NCBI RefSeq assembly: GCF_900240995.1
Contig: NZ_LT965955.1
Location: forward strand, 297,454-361,453
Origin: Bacillus sp. Marseille-P3661
GTDB lineage: Bacteria; Bacillota; Bacilli; Bacillales; Bacillaceae_J
DNA: 64,000 bases
Direction of reading: 5' to 3'
In this document: piece by piece, positions 1 through 8,342 of the stretch
Position numbering within the stretch: position 1 is the stretch's first letter
How the letters are laid out: every line of letters begins with the position of its first letter
The notes under the pieces: generated by a model
Databases searched by the model: none
What the model was told of the DNA's origin: nothing
What the model saw: only the letters and a program-made list of their open reading frames with translations
Position numbers and translations under genes: made by a program

Positions 1-32
1 TAGTAGATTGGCTTTGCGTTATTAGTATTCAT
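1..32 (-). CDS. 5' end of an unidentified protein gene, cut by the window edge
   Basis: Reading the minus strand, an AGGAGG ribosome binding site (complement of 39-44) precedes an ATG whose first base is position 32. The frame stays open to the window edge and gives MNTNNAKPIY. Ten residues are too few to name a family. The strong Shine-Dalgarno and spacing support a real start; the product is unknown. Confidence 0.55.
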   Translation of the reverse strand, partial: MNTNNAKPIY

Positions 33-61
33 ACAACACCTCCTATTATTCATTTTAAGTC

Positions 62-97
62 CTGGTAAATTTGGACTACTTATAGTTATTTTACCAG
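62..97. other. stem-loop between divergent starts
   Basis: CTGGTAAA (62-69) and TTTACCAG (90-97) are perfect 8-bp inverted arms separated by 20 bp. They lie between the minus-strand start at 32 and a small plus-strand ORF at 116. No T-run follows, so this may be an operator or leader structure rather than a terminator. Confidence 0.35.
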
Positions 98-115
98 AAA
101 AAGGGAGGTAAGAGT

Positions 116-247
116 ATGTTGTTTTTTAAATATTCTGTAAAATATAATTGCAAATTTCGATCATTAATCACTGGTTTTCGCAAACCAATTTACAATTTTG
201 CATGTTTTAGATTTAGTAAATGTTGCTTGGTTTGTCTGAGCGGTTAA
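116..247 (+). CDS. small ORF, 43 aa, unknown
   Basis: ATG at 116 is preceded by GGGAGGTA at good spacing, and the frame runs 43 codons to TAA at 245-247. The peptide is basic and aromatic and has five cysteines, four of them in its last 14 residues. I recognise no family. The ribosome binding site is the only positive evidence; chance is quite possible in AT-rich DNA. Confidence 0.2.
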   Translation: MLFFKYSVKYNCKFRSLITGFRKPIYNFACFRFSKCCLVCLSG

Positions 248-343
248 AACTCGATGATTCAAGGAAAACTAACTTAAATTGAAAGTCAGTTGTCATTTAT
301 ATTTTATCAAAATAGGATTAAGTCACTTAAGGAGTTGTATATA

Positions 344-502
344 ATGAAAGAAGTTTTACTTTCTTTAGGGACAGGTGCTGCTGTAGGTTTTCTTTTTGCT
401 TTAATAAAGTTGCCAATCCCGGCGCCACCAGCTTTGGCAGGTGTAACAGGTATTGTAGGGGTTTACCTTGGATTTAAAATTTTTCAAACGTTGTTTGGAT
501 AA
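344..502 (+). CDS. XapX domain-containing small membrane protein
   Basis: This 52-residue protein starts at ATG 344 behind AAGGAG (329-334); an in-frame upstream ATG at 290 lacks a ribosome binding site and would add 18 unrelated residues. Two hydrophobic stretches (about residues 4-22 and 29-48) flank a proline-rich turn, LPIPAPPALAG, which is the hallmark of the XapX family. That family takes its name from a protein encoded near E. coli xapR; its function is not established. It probably sits in the cytoplasmic membrane as a helical hairpin. It stands alone, with an unrelated small ORF upstream and a repeat element downstream. The family call is by motif recognition. Confidence 0.75.
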   Translation: MKEVLLSLGTGAAVGFLFALIKLPIPAPPALAGVTGIVGVYLGFKIFQTLFG

Positions 503-564
503 TTGAGCGATAATGCTAAGTATTCTACCTTGAGAAAATTAGAGTGATTGTTGCACATTTTATG

Positions 565-721
565 CGGGCAAATTGTCCGTTATTTTAGTTTAAAGTGCTA
601 TCTATAAAAGTTTACCGGACATACGATACGCTATTTCATAGAAATGCATGTAATTCTATTTATTTTTGCTTAAATAACAAACCCAGTGTCCGTAAAAGCT
701 ATCAAAGGCATCATATGTCCG
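565..721. repeat. four-box GGACA element, damaged copy
   Basis: Forward boxes CGGGCA (565) and CGGACA (616) are 51 bp apart, and the first reverse box TGTCCG (687) is 71 bp further on. These are exactly the spacings of the intact elements at 5562, 7139 and 41113. The last reverse box is at 716, 22 bp nearer than the expected 738, which suggests a small deletion. The first box also carries one substitution. It fills the gap between the XapX gene and the 3' end of uvsE. Confidence 0.7.
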
Positions 722-774
722 TAGAAAATATAATTATTGCATAAGAGGATATACTTCCACCTGTTATTTAATAC

Positions 775-1731
775 TTATTTAATTTCAATTACTGCACCAC
801 CGATACGCTTAATTCCACGAATACTACAAAGATCCTCAATCAGCTTTAACAAGGCTTGATCCTTTTTTTTCGCCTCAACCATCACATCAAAATCCAACTT
901 TAGTTTTTTGGTCATTTCAATAAACGGTAAGATAAAATCAACATCGACGTGATCTGCATGATGGCGAAAGTCTTTATCAGACTTGGGAGAAGAAAGGTGC
1001 ACTTTTGGACGTAATCGCATTACTCCCCATGTATCAAAAATTGCCGGCAACATACTTTCCAGCTCATTGTCGCATTGATTGGCAAGATGATGGTGATAGT
1101 CAAAAATCAACGGAATGTTCTCTTTTTGACAAATCGCCAATACTTCCTCTGCATTATACGTTTTGTCATCATTTTCAAGGGTCATTCGTTTTTTTATAGG
1201 TTCTGGTAGCATTTTTAAATTTTCGTGAAATCGTTTCACGGCACTTTTTTTATCACCATAAGCACCGCCCACATGAATATTAATTAAGGCCTCCTGTTCA
1301 AGCCCCATAGCTTGCAGGAGGTTATAGTGATACTCCATATCAACAACCGCATTTTTTGAAATCCGTTCTTCCTCACTTGTAAATAGTGTAAATTGATTAG
1401 GATGAAAACTTGTACGAATGCGATGTGTTTTTACAAGTGCACCAAGTTCTATCAATTCTGATTGAAAGTATTTTTGAAAGTCAAACCGGACTTCAGGGTG
1501 TGTGGCTAAAGGTATCATCGAAGAAGAAAACCGATAAAGCGGAATGTCATGGGCGATATTATAATGAATAATTCTTTTCGTATGCATGATGTTTAAAAAA
1601 CAAACTTCCTTCAGCTTTTCCTCTCGATTTTCTTTCTTTAGCTGCTTCCAGCTTTTAAAGGTTAAAGCTTTGGAAGGAGAACATTCCCATAGTGCCAATG
1701 CTTGGGATACATACCCAAATCTTATTATCAT
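775..1731 (-). CDS. uvsE: UV damage endonuclease UvsE
   Basis: The 318-aa protein matches the UVDE family, which nicks DNA 5' to UV photoproducts to start an alternative excision repair independent of UvrABC. It is expected to form a TIM barrel with a cluster of divalent metals. Family motifs visible in order are FGYVSQALALWECSPSK at the N terminus, RTSFHPNQF, INIHVGG, LENDD, FDYHHH and KVHLSSPK, which supply the His/Asp/Glu metal ligands. Length equals that of the B. subtilis homologue (formerly ywjD). A GGTGGGA-type ribosome binding site precedes the ATG at 1731. It lies 59 bp downstream of clsB on the same strand, probably co-transcribed with it. Confidence 0.93.
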   Translation of the reverse strand: MIIRFGYVSQALALWECSPSKALTFKSWKQLKKENREEKLKEVCFLNIMHTKRIIHYNIAHDIPLYRFSSSMIPLATHPEVRFDFQKYFQSELIELGALVKTHRIRTSFHPNQFTLFTSEEERISKNAVVDMEYHYNLLQAMGLEQEALINIHVGGAYGDKKSAVKRFHENLKMLPEPIKKRMTLENDDKTYNAEEVLAICQKENIPLIFDYHHHLANQCDNELESMLPAIFDTWGVMRLRPKVHLSSPKSDKDFRHHADHVDVDFILPFIEMTKKLKLDFDVMVEAKKKDQALLKLIEDLCSIRGIKRIGGAVIEIK

Positions 1732-1790
1732 AGTCCCACCAAATTTCTTATAGTCTTATCATAAATAATGAGTAGCGACTGTCATAAAAC

Positions 1791-2993
1791 TTACAGTAAA
1801 TCTGAAACCATAGTTGACAGCAGTTCTTTGCCCCGTTGTAAATATGGACGGTTATTATATATTTTCATGGTTAATCTCTCAGCATTAAATTGAATATCGC
1901 GCATATACTCGTTTCGAATTTTTTCGATGAAAATGGGGTCGGTAATTAAGCAGTTGATTTCCTTATTAATAAAAAAGCTTCTTTTATCAAAATTTGCCGT
2001 TCCAATGTCGCAAAAGGTTCCATCTACAAGCAGAATCTTTCCATGGTAAAATCCGCGAATATATCGATAAATTTCACATTCTGCTTTTAGCAAATTTTTA
2101 AAATAAGGGTACGATGCTTCCTTAACAAAAGCATGATCGGCTTTTAAAGGCACAAGAATGGTGACCTTCACACCTCGTTTTCTTGCAGCAAGAATTTCAT
2201 TAACGACCTCATTGCCAGGAATGAAGTAGGGTGTACCAATCATAATTTCCGATTGAGCTTTTTTAATGAAATTGATGACAAATTCCTTCATAAAAGCTCC
2301 ATCTGTTGGAACAAACTGCATCGGTGTTTGCCCTTTAAGCAGCTTAGGATAATAGCCGGTGTGTTCAAAACTAATTACATCATGATTTCCTGTAGCTTTA
2401 TGCCAATCTAACAAAAATTCAGATTGTAAGTCCTGAACACCATCACCAAAGATCTTCAAATGGAAATCACGCCAATAACCGAGCTCAGGGTCTTGACCTA
2501 AATATTCTTTACCGATATTAAAGCCGCCAAGATAGCCGATGGTGCCATCGACGATTGTAATTTTACGATGGTTACGATAATTTAACGAATAAAAAATAAA
2601 GGGTAATTTAATTCTGTTGCTATATGCAAATTGAACACCACTTTCTCGGAGTTTCTTTATGGTCTTTTTAGGAATGTGACTTCCGATGCGATCAACTAAT
2701 AATCGTACAGTCACACCCTCTTGTGCTTTTTTCCGTAATAAAGTAAGAAACTCACGACTAACATTATCATTTTTTACAATATAAAAGAGGATATGAATAT
2801 GATGCTTAGCATCAACAATGTCTTGAAATATATTTGTAAATAATTCCTGGCCATCATTAAAGAGGAGCCATTTACCACGCCTAGTTGGATAGTGGCGTCT
2901 AGAGACATTTTTCAGGTGATGCCATCTCCCAAGGTTATAGTCAATAACTAACCAAGCTATGAGTAATGCAAACGAAAGGAAAATTACCTTCAT
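1791..2993 (-). CDS. clsB: cardiolipin synthase-like phospholipase D family protein (ClsB/YwjE type)
   Basis: This 400-aa membrane-anchored enzyme belongs to the phospholipase D superfamily and probably condenses two phosphatidylglycerol molecules into cardiolipin plus glycerol. One N-terminal transmembrane segment spans about residues 3-21. Two HKD motifs follow, HRKITIVDG with His142 and HGKILLVDG with His317, each with the downstream GG/GT-N segment needed to complete the active site. Only one N-terminal membrane segment is seen, where longer Cls proteins have two, consistent with the YwjE/ClsB subgroup. The start is ATG 2993 behind AAGGAG. It is divergent from fadF and precedes uvsE, as in B. 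subtilis. Exact lipid substrate is inferred from the family. Confidence 0.88.
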   Translation of the reverse strand: MKVIFLSFALLIAWLVIDYNLGRWHHLKNVSRRHYPTRRGKWLLFNDGQELFTNIFQDIVDAKHHIHILFYIVKNDNVSREFLTLLRKKAQEGVTVRLLVDRIGSHIPKKTIKKLRESGVQFAYSNRIKLPFIFYSLNYRNHRKITIVDGTIGYLGGFNIGKEYLGQDPELGYWRDFHLKIFGDGVQDLQSEFLLDWHKATGNHDVISFEHTGYYPKLLKGQTPMQFVPTDGAFMKEFVINFIKKAQSEIMIGTPYFIPGNEVVNEILAARKRGVKVTILVPLKADHAFVKEASYPYFKNLLKAECEIYRYIRGFYHGKILLVDGTFCDIGTANFDKRSFFINKEINCLITDPIFIEKIRNEYMRDIQFNAERLTMKIYNNRPYLQRGKELLSTMVSDLL

Positions 2994-3167
2994 AGATCAA
3001 ACTCCTTGTAGGAATAGTGACGTGAGAGCATAGATTGGTTTAGCTTAGGGTTGCGCTCCAACGAATGATAAATAGCGAGTCATAGTGGGTAAATTTAATG
3101 CTATTAATAGTAGTATGGCCAACTATTGCTTGTACTAAGAAAAAATTTTTTCAAAAACATTGTCGAC

Positions 3168-3199
3168 TGAATGATCATTCAAGAATTTCGTGGTATAAT
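3168..3199 (+). promoter_or_regulatory. fadF promoter with a FadR-like palindromic operator
   Basis: TGAATGATCATTCA (3168-3181) is a perfect 14-bp palindrome. It ends 12 bp before TATAAT (3194-3199), which carries a TGG extended -10. No good -35 hexamer is visible and the palindrome occupies that zone, the geometry of repression by a TetR-type protein. The half-sites TGAATGA/TCATTCA match those of the B. subtilis FadR operator, which controls fadF there, but FadR sites as I recall them have about 4 bp between halves and this one has none. Confidence 0.6.
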
Positions 3200-3281
3200 A
3201 AATTTCAGAATATTGGCAAGTTTGCAACACGTGGTTTATAGTTATGATATATGATTAAAAACATAAGAAAGGGGACTACAA

Positions 3282-5384
3282 ATGTTAATAGTGAATTGGA
3301 TTGCATTCTTAGCTGTAACCGCTTACGGTCTTTATTTATTTTCTTATCTCATTAAAACAAGATATGAGTATATTAAGCTTGGTAAAAAGGTAGAGTTCGA
3401 TCGTAAGTATAAAGAGCGTCTCGAGAAAATTTGGGTAATGGTATTTGGACAAAAGAAATTACTCAAAGATAAAAAGAGCGGGATCATTCATGTAATGATG
3501 TTTTATGGATTCATCCTTGTTCAATTTGGAGCGATTGATTTTATTTGGAAAGGGTTAGCGCCTGGTTCACACTTGCCGCTAGGACCTTTATATCCTGCTT
3601 TTACATTTTTTCAAGAAATCGTAACGCTAATGATTTTATTAGCCGTCATACTGGCATTTTACCGCCGCTACATAGAAAAACTAGTCCGCTTAAAGCGGGG
3701 TTTCAAAGCAGGACTTGTGCTCATTTTTATCGGTACATTAATGCTTTCAGTATTACTTGGAAATGGTTTGGATCTTGTATGGCATGGACATGAGCCGGCA
3801 TTAAGTGAACCTGTTGCAGGTTTAATTGCGACTATTTTTGGAGGTCTGGGAACAACGGCTGCAGCTGTCATATTTTACGTAGCATGGTGGATTCATTTAA
3901 TCGTGTTATTAACATTCCTAGTGTATGTTCCGCAGTCGAAACATGCCCACCTAATTGCAGGACCGATCAATGTATTCTTTAATCGTATCGACAATCCCGG
4001 TAAATTAAGACCGATTAATTTTGAAGATGAAACGCAAGAATCGTTTGGCGTTGGTAAAATTGAAGAGTTTACGCAGCACCAAATGATTGATTTTTACGCC
4101 TGTGTGGAGTGTGGACGCTGTACAAATGTTTGCCCGGCAACAGCTACAGGTAAAATGCTATCTCCGATGGATTTGATTGTAAAAATGCGTGATCATTTAA
4201 CTGAAAAAGGAGCCGCCATTACGTCGAGGCAACCATGGGTTCCTACATTTGCGTTTTCGGGAACGGTCGGTAACCAATTAGCGTTAAAGTCAGCAGGTAA
4301 AGGTGCAGAAGAATCTGCAGCAGCGGTTGATTATAATACTAGTTTAATAGGGGACGTAATTACTGAGGAAGAGATTTGGGCTTGTACAACCTGTCGTAAC
4401 TGTGAAGATCAATGTCCGGTTATGAACGAGCATGTCGAGAAAATCATTGATTTAAGACGTTACCTTGTATTAACAGAAGGAAAAGTAGACAGCGAGGCAC
4501 AACGTGCAATGCAAAACATTGAGCGCCAAGGCAATCCATGGGGCATCAACCGTAAAGAACGTGAAAACTGGCGGACATTACGCGATGATGTTGAAATAAA
4601 AACTGTAAAAGAAATGACCAAAGCTGGCGAGGAATTTGAATACTTGTTCTGGGTTGGCTCAATGGGATCTTACGATAATCGCAGTCAAAAAATTGCGCTA
4701 TCATTTGCAAAGTTAATGAACGAAGCAGGCGTGAAGTTTGCGATTTTAGGAAATAAGGAAAAGAACTCAGGCGATACACCACGCCGTCTAGGCAATGAGT
4801 TTTTATTCCAAGAGCTCGCAACAGGTAATATTGCTGAAATTGAAAAAACTGGTGCATCAAAGATCGTCACAATTGATCCGCATGCATATAATACATTGAA
4901 AAATGAGTATTGTGATTTCGGGTTGAATGTTGAGGTTTATCATCATACAGAGCTTTTAGCGCAGCTTGTAAAAGATGGCTGCTTAAAGCCTAAGTATGAG
5001 GTGAATGAAACAATCACGTTCCATGATTCTTGTTATTTAGGACGATATAACGAAGTATACGATCCACCACGTGAAATTTTAAAAGCAATTCCGGGTGTGA
5101 AGTTAGTGGAAATGGAACGTAATCGTGAAACGGGCATGTGCTGTGGTGCTGGGGGCGGCTTAATGTGGATGGAAGAATCAGTCGGAAATCGCATTAATGT
5201 TACCCGAACTGAACAAGCGCTGGATGTTAATCCAACCGTTATTTCAAGCGGCTGTCCGTATTGCTTAACTATGTTAAGTGATGGAACGAAAGCGAAAGAA
5301 ATTGAAGATAAAGTTCATACCTATGATGTAGCGGAGTTATTAGAAAAAGCAATCTATCGCAAAGAAGAGAGCATTGTGCAATAG
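3282..5384 (+). CDS. fadF: FadF-type membrane iron-sulfur oxidoreductase (acyl-CoA oxidation)
   Basis: The 700-aa protein has an N-terminal membrane region of about six helices (residues 1-220, nitrate-reductase-gamma-like). It is followed by two 4Fe-4S motifs, CVECGRCTNVCP (Cys274, 277, 280, 284) and CTTCRNCEDQCP (Cys368, 371, 374, 378), and then two C-terminal CCG-type segments ending in CCGAGGG and SSGCPYC. This matches B. subtilis FadF (YwjF), thought to pass electrons from acyl-CoA dehydrogenases and electron-transfer flavoprotein to the quinone pool. Start ATG 3282 follows GAAAGGGG. A strong hairpin lies just after the stop. It opens the beta-oxidation block and is probably controlled by the palindrome at 3168. 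Confidence 0.9.
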   Translation: MLIVNWIAFLAVTAYGLYLFSYLIKTRYEYIKLGKKVEFDRKYKERLEKIWVMVFGQKKLLKDKKSGIIHVMMFYGFILVQFGAIDFIWKGLAPGSHLPLGPLYPAFTFFQEIVTLMILLAVILAFYRRYIEKLVRLKRGFKAGLVLIFIGTLMLSVLLGNGLDLVWHGHEPALSEPVAGLIATIFGGLGTTAAAVIFYVAWWIHLIVLLTFLVYVPQSKHAHLIAGPINVFFNRIDNPGKLRPINFEDETQESFGVGKIEEFTQHQMIDFYACVECGRCTNVCPATATGKMLSPMDLIVKMRDHLTEKGAAITSRQPWVPTFAFSGTVGNQLALKSAGKGAEESAAAVDYNTSLIGDVITEEEIWACTTCRNCEDQCPVMNEHVEKIIDLRRYLVLTEGKVDSEAQRAMQNIERQGNPWGINRKERENWRTLRDDVEIKTVKEMTKAGEEFEYLFWVGSMGSYDNRSQKIALSFAKLMNEAGVKFAILGNKEKNSGDTPRRLGNEFLFQELATGNIAEIEKTGASKIVTIDPHAYNTLKNEYCDFGLNVEVYHHTELLAQLVKDGCLKPKYEVNETITFHDSCYLGRYNEVYDPPREILKAIPGVKLVEMERNRETGMCCGAGGGLMWMEESVGNRINVTRTEQALDVNPTVISSGCPYCLTMLSDGTKAKEIEDKVHTYDVAELLEKAIYRKEESIVQ

Positions 5385-5393
5385 TATTGGGAA

Positions 5394-5436
5394 CTAAGGT
5401 GATGCAGTAGCTTGTATCACCTTAGTAAAAATTTTT
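5394..5436 (+). terminator. rho-independent terminator after fadF
   Basis: CTAAGGTGAT (5394-5403) pairs perfectly with ATCACCTTAG (5416-5425) around a 12-nt loop, followed by TAAAAATTTTTC. It lies 10 bp after the fadF stop. Confidence 0.75.
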
Positions 5437-5446
5437 CTTGTTATGT

Positions 5447-5460
5447 TGAGCGAGCGTTCA
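5447..5460. promoter_or_regulatory. degenerate FadR-like palindrome
   Basis: TGAGCGAGCGTTCA shares 10 of 14 positions with the palindrome upstream of fadF (pattern TGARYGANCRTTCA). It sits just after the fadF terminator, about 390 bp before the thiolase start, with no clear promoter next to it. It may be a second operator for the downstream genes or a coincidence. Confidence 0.3.
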
Positions 5461-5561
5461 ATCGGATGAGCTATCTTGGAAGTTGTTGGTGGTTGTCTGT
5501 TGTAGGATGTTGTTTGATGTTCTAGGGTGTTTTCGAATCAGTAACCAGTAGTATCCGTAAC

Positions 5562-5740
5562 CGGACATATGGTTCGTTATCTTAGGTAAAAAGGCTATAT
5601 TTTAGAGTTTAGCGGACAAATGATCTCTTATTTCAGTAAATAGAGGGTTGTAATCGCTGATTTTGATAATATAAAGGATTTATTGTCCGGAAAAGTTTCA
5701 AAATGGGCTTATTTAGTGAAAATAAGGCACTGTATGACCG
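5562..5740. repeat. four-box GGACA element
   Basis: Forward boxes CGGACA at 5562 and 5613 are 51 bp apart. Reverse boxes TGTCCG at 5684 and a mutated TGACCG at 5735 are also 51 bp apart, and the two inner boxes are 71 bp apart. The element is an imperfect inverted repeat of about 180 bp filling most of the fadF-thiolase gap. No coding potential is seen. Confidence 0.8.
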
Positions 5741-5850
5741 CTAAATTGAAACGAATGCATAATAAAGTTCTTAAAATTGAAATAACTGAAACGAAGTGGG
5801 CATGGTAGAGATCTTTCGACTCGACGACTATCCATTAAGGGGGAGAATGT

Positions 5851-7029
5851 ATGACGAAGACTGTGATTGTTGGTGGTGCAAGAACACCGTTTGGGAAGTT
5901 TGGGGGCGGTTTGAGTTCTTTATCTGCGGTTAAACTGGGAGGAATTGCAATAAAGGCCGCGCTGCAACGTGCAAAGGTGGATCCGGCCGAGGTAGGGGAA
6001 GTTATTTTCGGTACAGTACTACAAGGCGGTCAAGGGCAAATTCCTTCACGCCAAGCAGCAGTTGAGGCCGGTATTCCATGGGAAGTTCAAACGGAAACAA
6101 TCAACAAGGTTTGTGCATCAGGACTTCGCAGTGTGACCCTAGCAGATCAAATTATTCGGACTGGTGATCAAGAAATAATTATAGCCGGTGGAATGGAGTC
6201 GATGAGTAATGCGCCATACTTTCTGCCAAATGCTCGTTTCGGAATGAGAATGGGGAATTCAACTGCAGTTGACTTAATGATCCATGATGGTTTAACATGC
6301 TCGTTTAAAGACGTCCATATGGGCACATATGGTAATAGCACCGCTGAGGAGTTTGGACTATCGCGTGAAGAACAAGATGGTTGGGCATATCGCAGTCATC
6401 AGCGTGCGCTTGCGGCAATGACTGAAGGTAAGTTTGCAGCTGAAATTGTCCCAGTCTCAATTCCGCAGAGAAAAGGAGATCCGATTGTAGTATCACAAGA
6501 TGAAGGGCCACGTGCCGATACATCACTTGAAAAACTAGCAAAATTACCGCCAGCGTTTGGAAAGGATGGCACGATAACAGCGGGTAATGCACCAGGTGTA
6601 AATGATGGAGCTGGAGCACTTGTGTTAATGTCTGATAAACGAGCTGAAAAAGAAGGAAAAGATGTATTAGCTAAAATCGTGGGTCATACAGCCATCGCTG
6701 TTGAAGCACATCGTTTCCCGGAGACACCTGGTCTTGTTATTAACGAATTGCTAAAGAAAACTGGCAAAGCACTTGAAGAGATAGCTTTGTTTGAAATAAA
6801 CGAGGCGTTTGCTGCTGTTACGTTAGCCAGTGGAATAATCGCCGGACTGGATCCAGAAAAGGTGAATGTTAACGGTGGTGCGGTTGCACTTGGGCATCCA
6901 ATTGGAGCTAGCGGCACGCGCATTATATTAACATTAATACATGAACTAAAGCGGCGTGGTGGTGGCTTTGGAATCGCGGCTATTTGTAGTGGCGGCGGTC
7001 AAGGTGATGCCATTATGATAGAAGTTTAG
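5851..7029 (+). CDS. acetyl-CoA C-acetyltransferase / 3-ketoacyl-CoA thiolase
   Basis: The 392-aa protein is a type II thiolase, the usual length for the family. It cleaves acetoacetyl-CoA or longer 3-ketoacyl-CoA with CoA, or condenses two acetyl-CoA. Catalytic residues are visible: nucleophilic Cys88 in NKVCASG, His349 in GHPIGASG, and Cys379 in CSGGGQGDA. The N terminus [14 protein letters not shown] is typical. Start ATG 5851 follows AAGGGGGAG. It precedes 3-hydroxybutyryl-CoA dehydrogenase and two acyl-CoA dehydrogenases, an arrangement like the B. subtilis mmgABC genes and short-chain beta-oxidation clusters. It could act in degradation or in acetoacetyl-CoA synthesis; context favours degradation. 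Confidence 0.92.
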   Translation: MTKTVIVGGARTPFGKFGGGLSSLSAVKLGGIAIKAALQRAKVDPAEVGEVIFGTVLQGGQGQIPSRQAAVEAGIPWEVQTETINKVCASGLRSVTLADQIIRTGDQEIIIAGGMESMSNAPYFLPNARFGMRMGNSTAVDLMIHDGLTCSFKDVHMGTYGNSTAEEFGLSREEQDGWAYRSHQRALAAMTEGKFAAEIVPVSIPQRKGDPIVVSQDEGPRADTSLEKLAKLPPAFGKDGTITAGNAPGVNDGAGALVLMSDKRAEKEGKDVLAKIVGHTAIAVEAHRFPETPGLVINELLKKTGKALEEIALFEINEAFAAVTLASGIIAGLDPEKVNVNGGAVALGHPIGASGTRIILTLIHELKRRGGGFGIAAICSGGGQGDAIMIEV

Positions 7030-7138
7030 CTTAAGAGTTAAGTTTTACAAATATGTTTAGTACAGATTTTTTTCCGGGAAATAATTCTTAAGAGTTAATT
7101 GTTTAAGTTGAAGGATATTTTGCTTTTTATCAAATATG

Positions 7139-7317
7139 CGGACATATGATGCGTTATTTTAGTCAGAAAGGGCTTTTTTAAAAATTTGGCGGACATATGA
7201 TCCTCTATTTTAAGGAAATGGGTGCCATTTTGGATGATTTTAGCTAAATAACGAACTATATGTCCGGAAAGACAACCAAATAAGCCGTTTTTATTGAAAT
7301 AAGGGCTTTTATGTCCG
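7139..7317. repeat. four-box GGACA element
   Basis: Forward boxes CGGACA at 7139 and 7190 and reverse boxes TGTCCG at 7261 and 7312 give spacings of exactly 51, 71 and 51 bp. Each forward box continues as ATATGAT followed by a TATTTTA stretch. The element fills the thiolase-hbd gap and has an open minus-strand frame that I regard as spurious. It would fold as a long imperfect hairpin if transcribed with the operon. Confidence 0.85.
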
Positions 7318-7456
7318 CGAAAATGTAGCAACCATTGAAAATTGAAAAGTAGCATCATTAAAAACCGGTGCAAATATGCACAAAGCAAGGAATGAGTGCC
7401 ACGAATTTTATTATAGATTGTTCTACAATAAATCAACTGAGGGGGATTTTAATAGC

Positions 7457-8308
7457 ATGGATGTAAAAAAGGTAATGGTAATTGGGGCAGGTCAAATGGG
7501 CTCAGGTATTGCACAGGTTTGTGCGATGGCAGGCTATGATGTGATTTTACAAGACTTAAAGAGTGAGTTTTTACAACGGGGCATTTCGGTCATAACGAAA
7601 AATTTACAACGTCAAGTCGATAAACAGCGCATGACAGATGATGAAAAGGATGCTGTATTAGGAAGATTGCAAATTTCTACAGACATTGAATCAGCTGCAG
7701 AAGTGGATTTGGTGATTGAAGCGGCTGTTGAAAATATGGAAGTTAAGGCATTAATTTTCAAGCAGCTTGATGAAATTACAAAGCCAACAACGATACTCGC
7801 ATCCAATACATCGTCACTACCAATTACAGAAATTGCAGCAGCTACAAACCGTCCTGAAAAGGTAATTGGCATGCATTTTATGAATCCGGTACCAGTTATG
7901 AAGCTTGTTGAGATAATTCGCGGTTTAGCAACGAGTGATGAAACTTACCAAGTTATTGAAAATATGACGAAAAGGCTGAGTAAGGTACCGGTTGAAGTTA
8001 ACGATTTTCCAGGTTTTGTGTCCAACCGGGTGTTAATGCCGATGATTAACGAAGCGATTTATACCGTTTATGAAGGGGTGGCAACACCTGAAGCGGTTGA
8101 TGAAGTGATGAAACTTGGCATGAATCATCCTATGGGGCCGCTAACATTAGCTGATTTTATAGGATTGGATACATGCTTATATATTATGGAAGTGCTGCAT
8201 GAAGGCTTTGGTGATGATAAATATCGTCCATGTCCGCTACTTAGAAAATATGTGAAGGCAGGCTGGTTAGGTAAGAAGTCAGGCCGTGGTTTTTATACGT
8301 ACGAATAA
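7457..8308 (+). CDS. 3-hydroxybutyryl-CoA dehydrogenase
   Basis: From ATG 7457 (behind GAGGGGGAT) the protein is 283 aa, the standard size; an in-frame ATG at 7376 would add 27 residues with no ribosome binding site. It oxidises (S)-3-hydroxyacyl-CoA to 3-ketoacyl-CoA with NAD(P). The N-terminal Rossmann fold has GAGQMGSG (about residues 10-17). The catalytic region contains [15 protein letters not shown] with the His of the His-Glu dyad, followed by [12 protein letters not shown], and the C-terminal helical domain ends in [14 protein letters not shown]. It is the mmgB/hbd/paaH type. The acyl-CoA dehydrogenase gene follows after 34 bp, indicating co-transcription. Confidence 0.93.
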   Translation: MDVKKVMVIGAGQMGSGIAQVCAMAGYDVILQDLKSEFLQRGISVITKNLQRQVDKQRMTDDEKDAVLGRLQISTDIESAAEVDLVIEAAVENMEVKALIFKQLDEITKPTTILASNTSSLPITEIAAATNRPEKVIGMHFMNPVPVMKLVEIIRGLATSDETYQVIENMTKRLSKVPVEVNDFPGFVSNRVLMPMINEAIYTVYEGVATPEAVDEVMKLGMNHPMGPLTLADFIGLDTCLYIMEVLHEGFGDDKYRPCPLLRKYVKAGWLGKKSGRGFYTYE

Positions 8309-8342
8309 GACATCAGAGAAGAGTACCCAAGGGGGAGTTACT

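Noticed and set aside
7095-7436. Minus-strand ORF of 113 codons between the thiolase and hbd
   Set aside because: It lies entirely over the four-box GGACA element and lacks a ribosome binding site.
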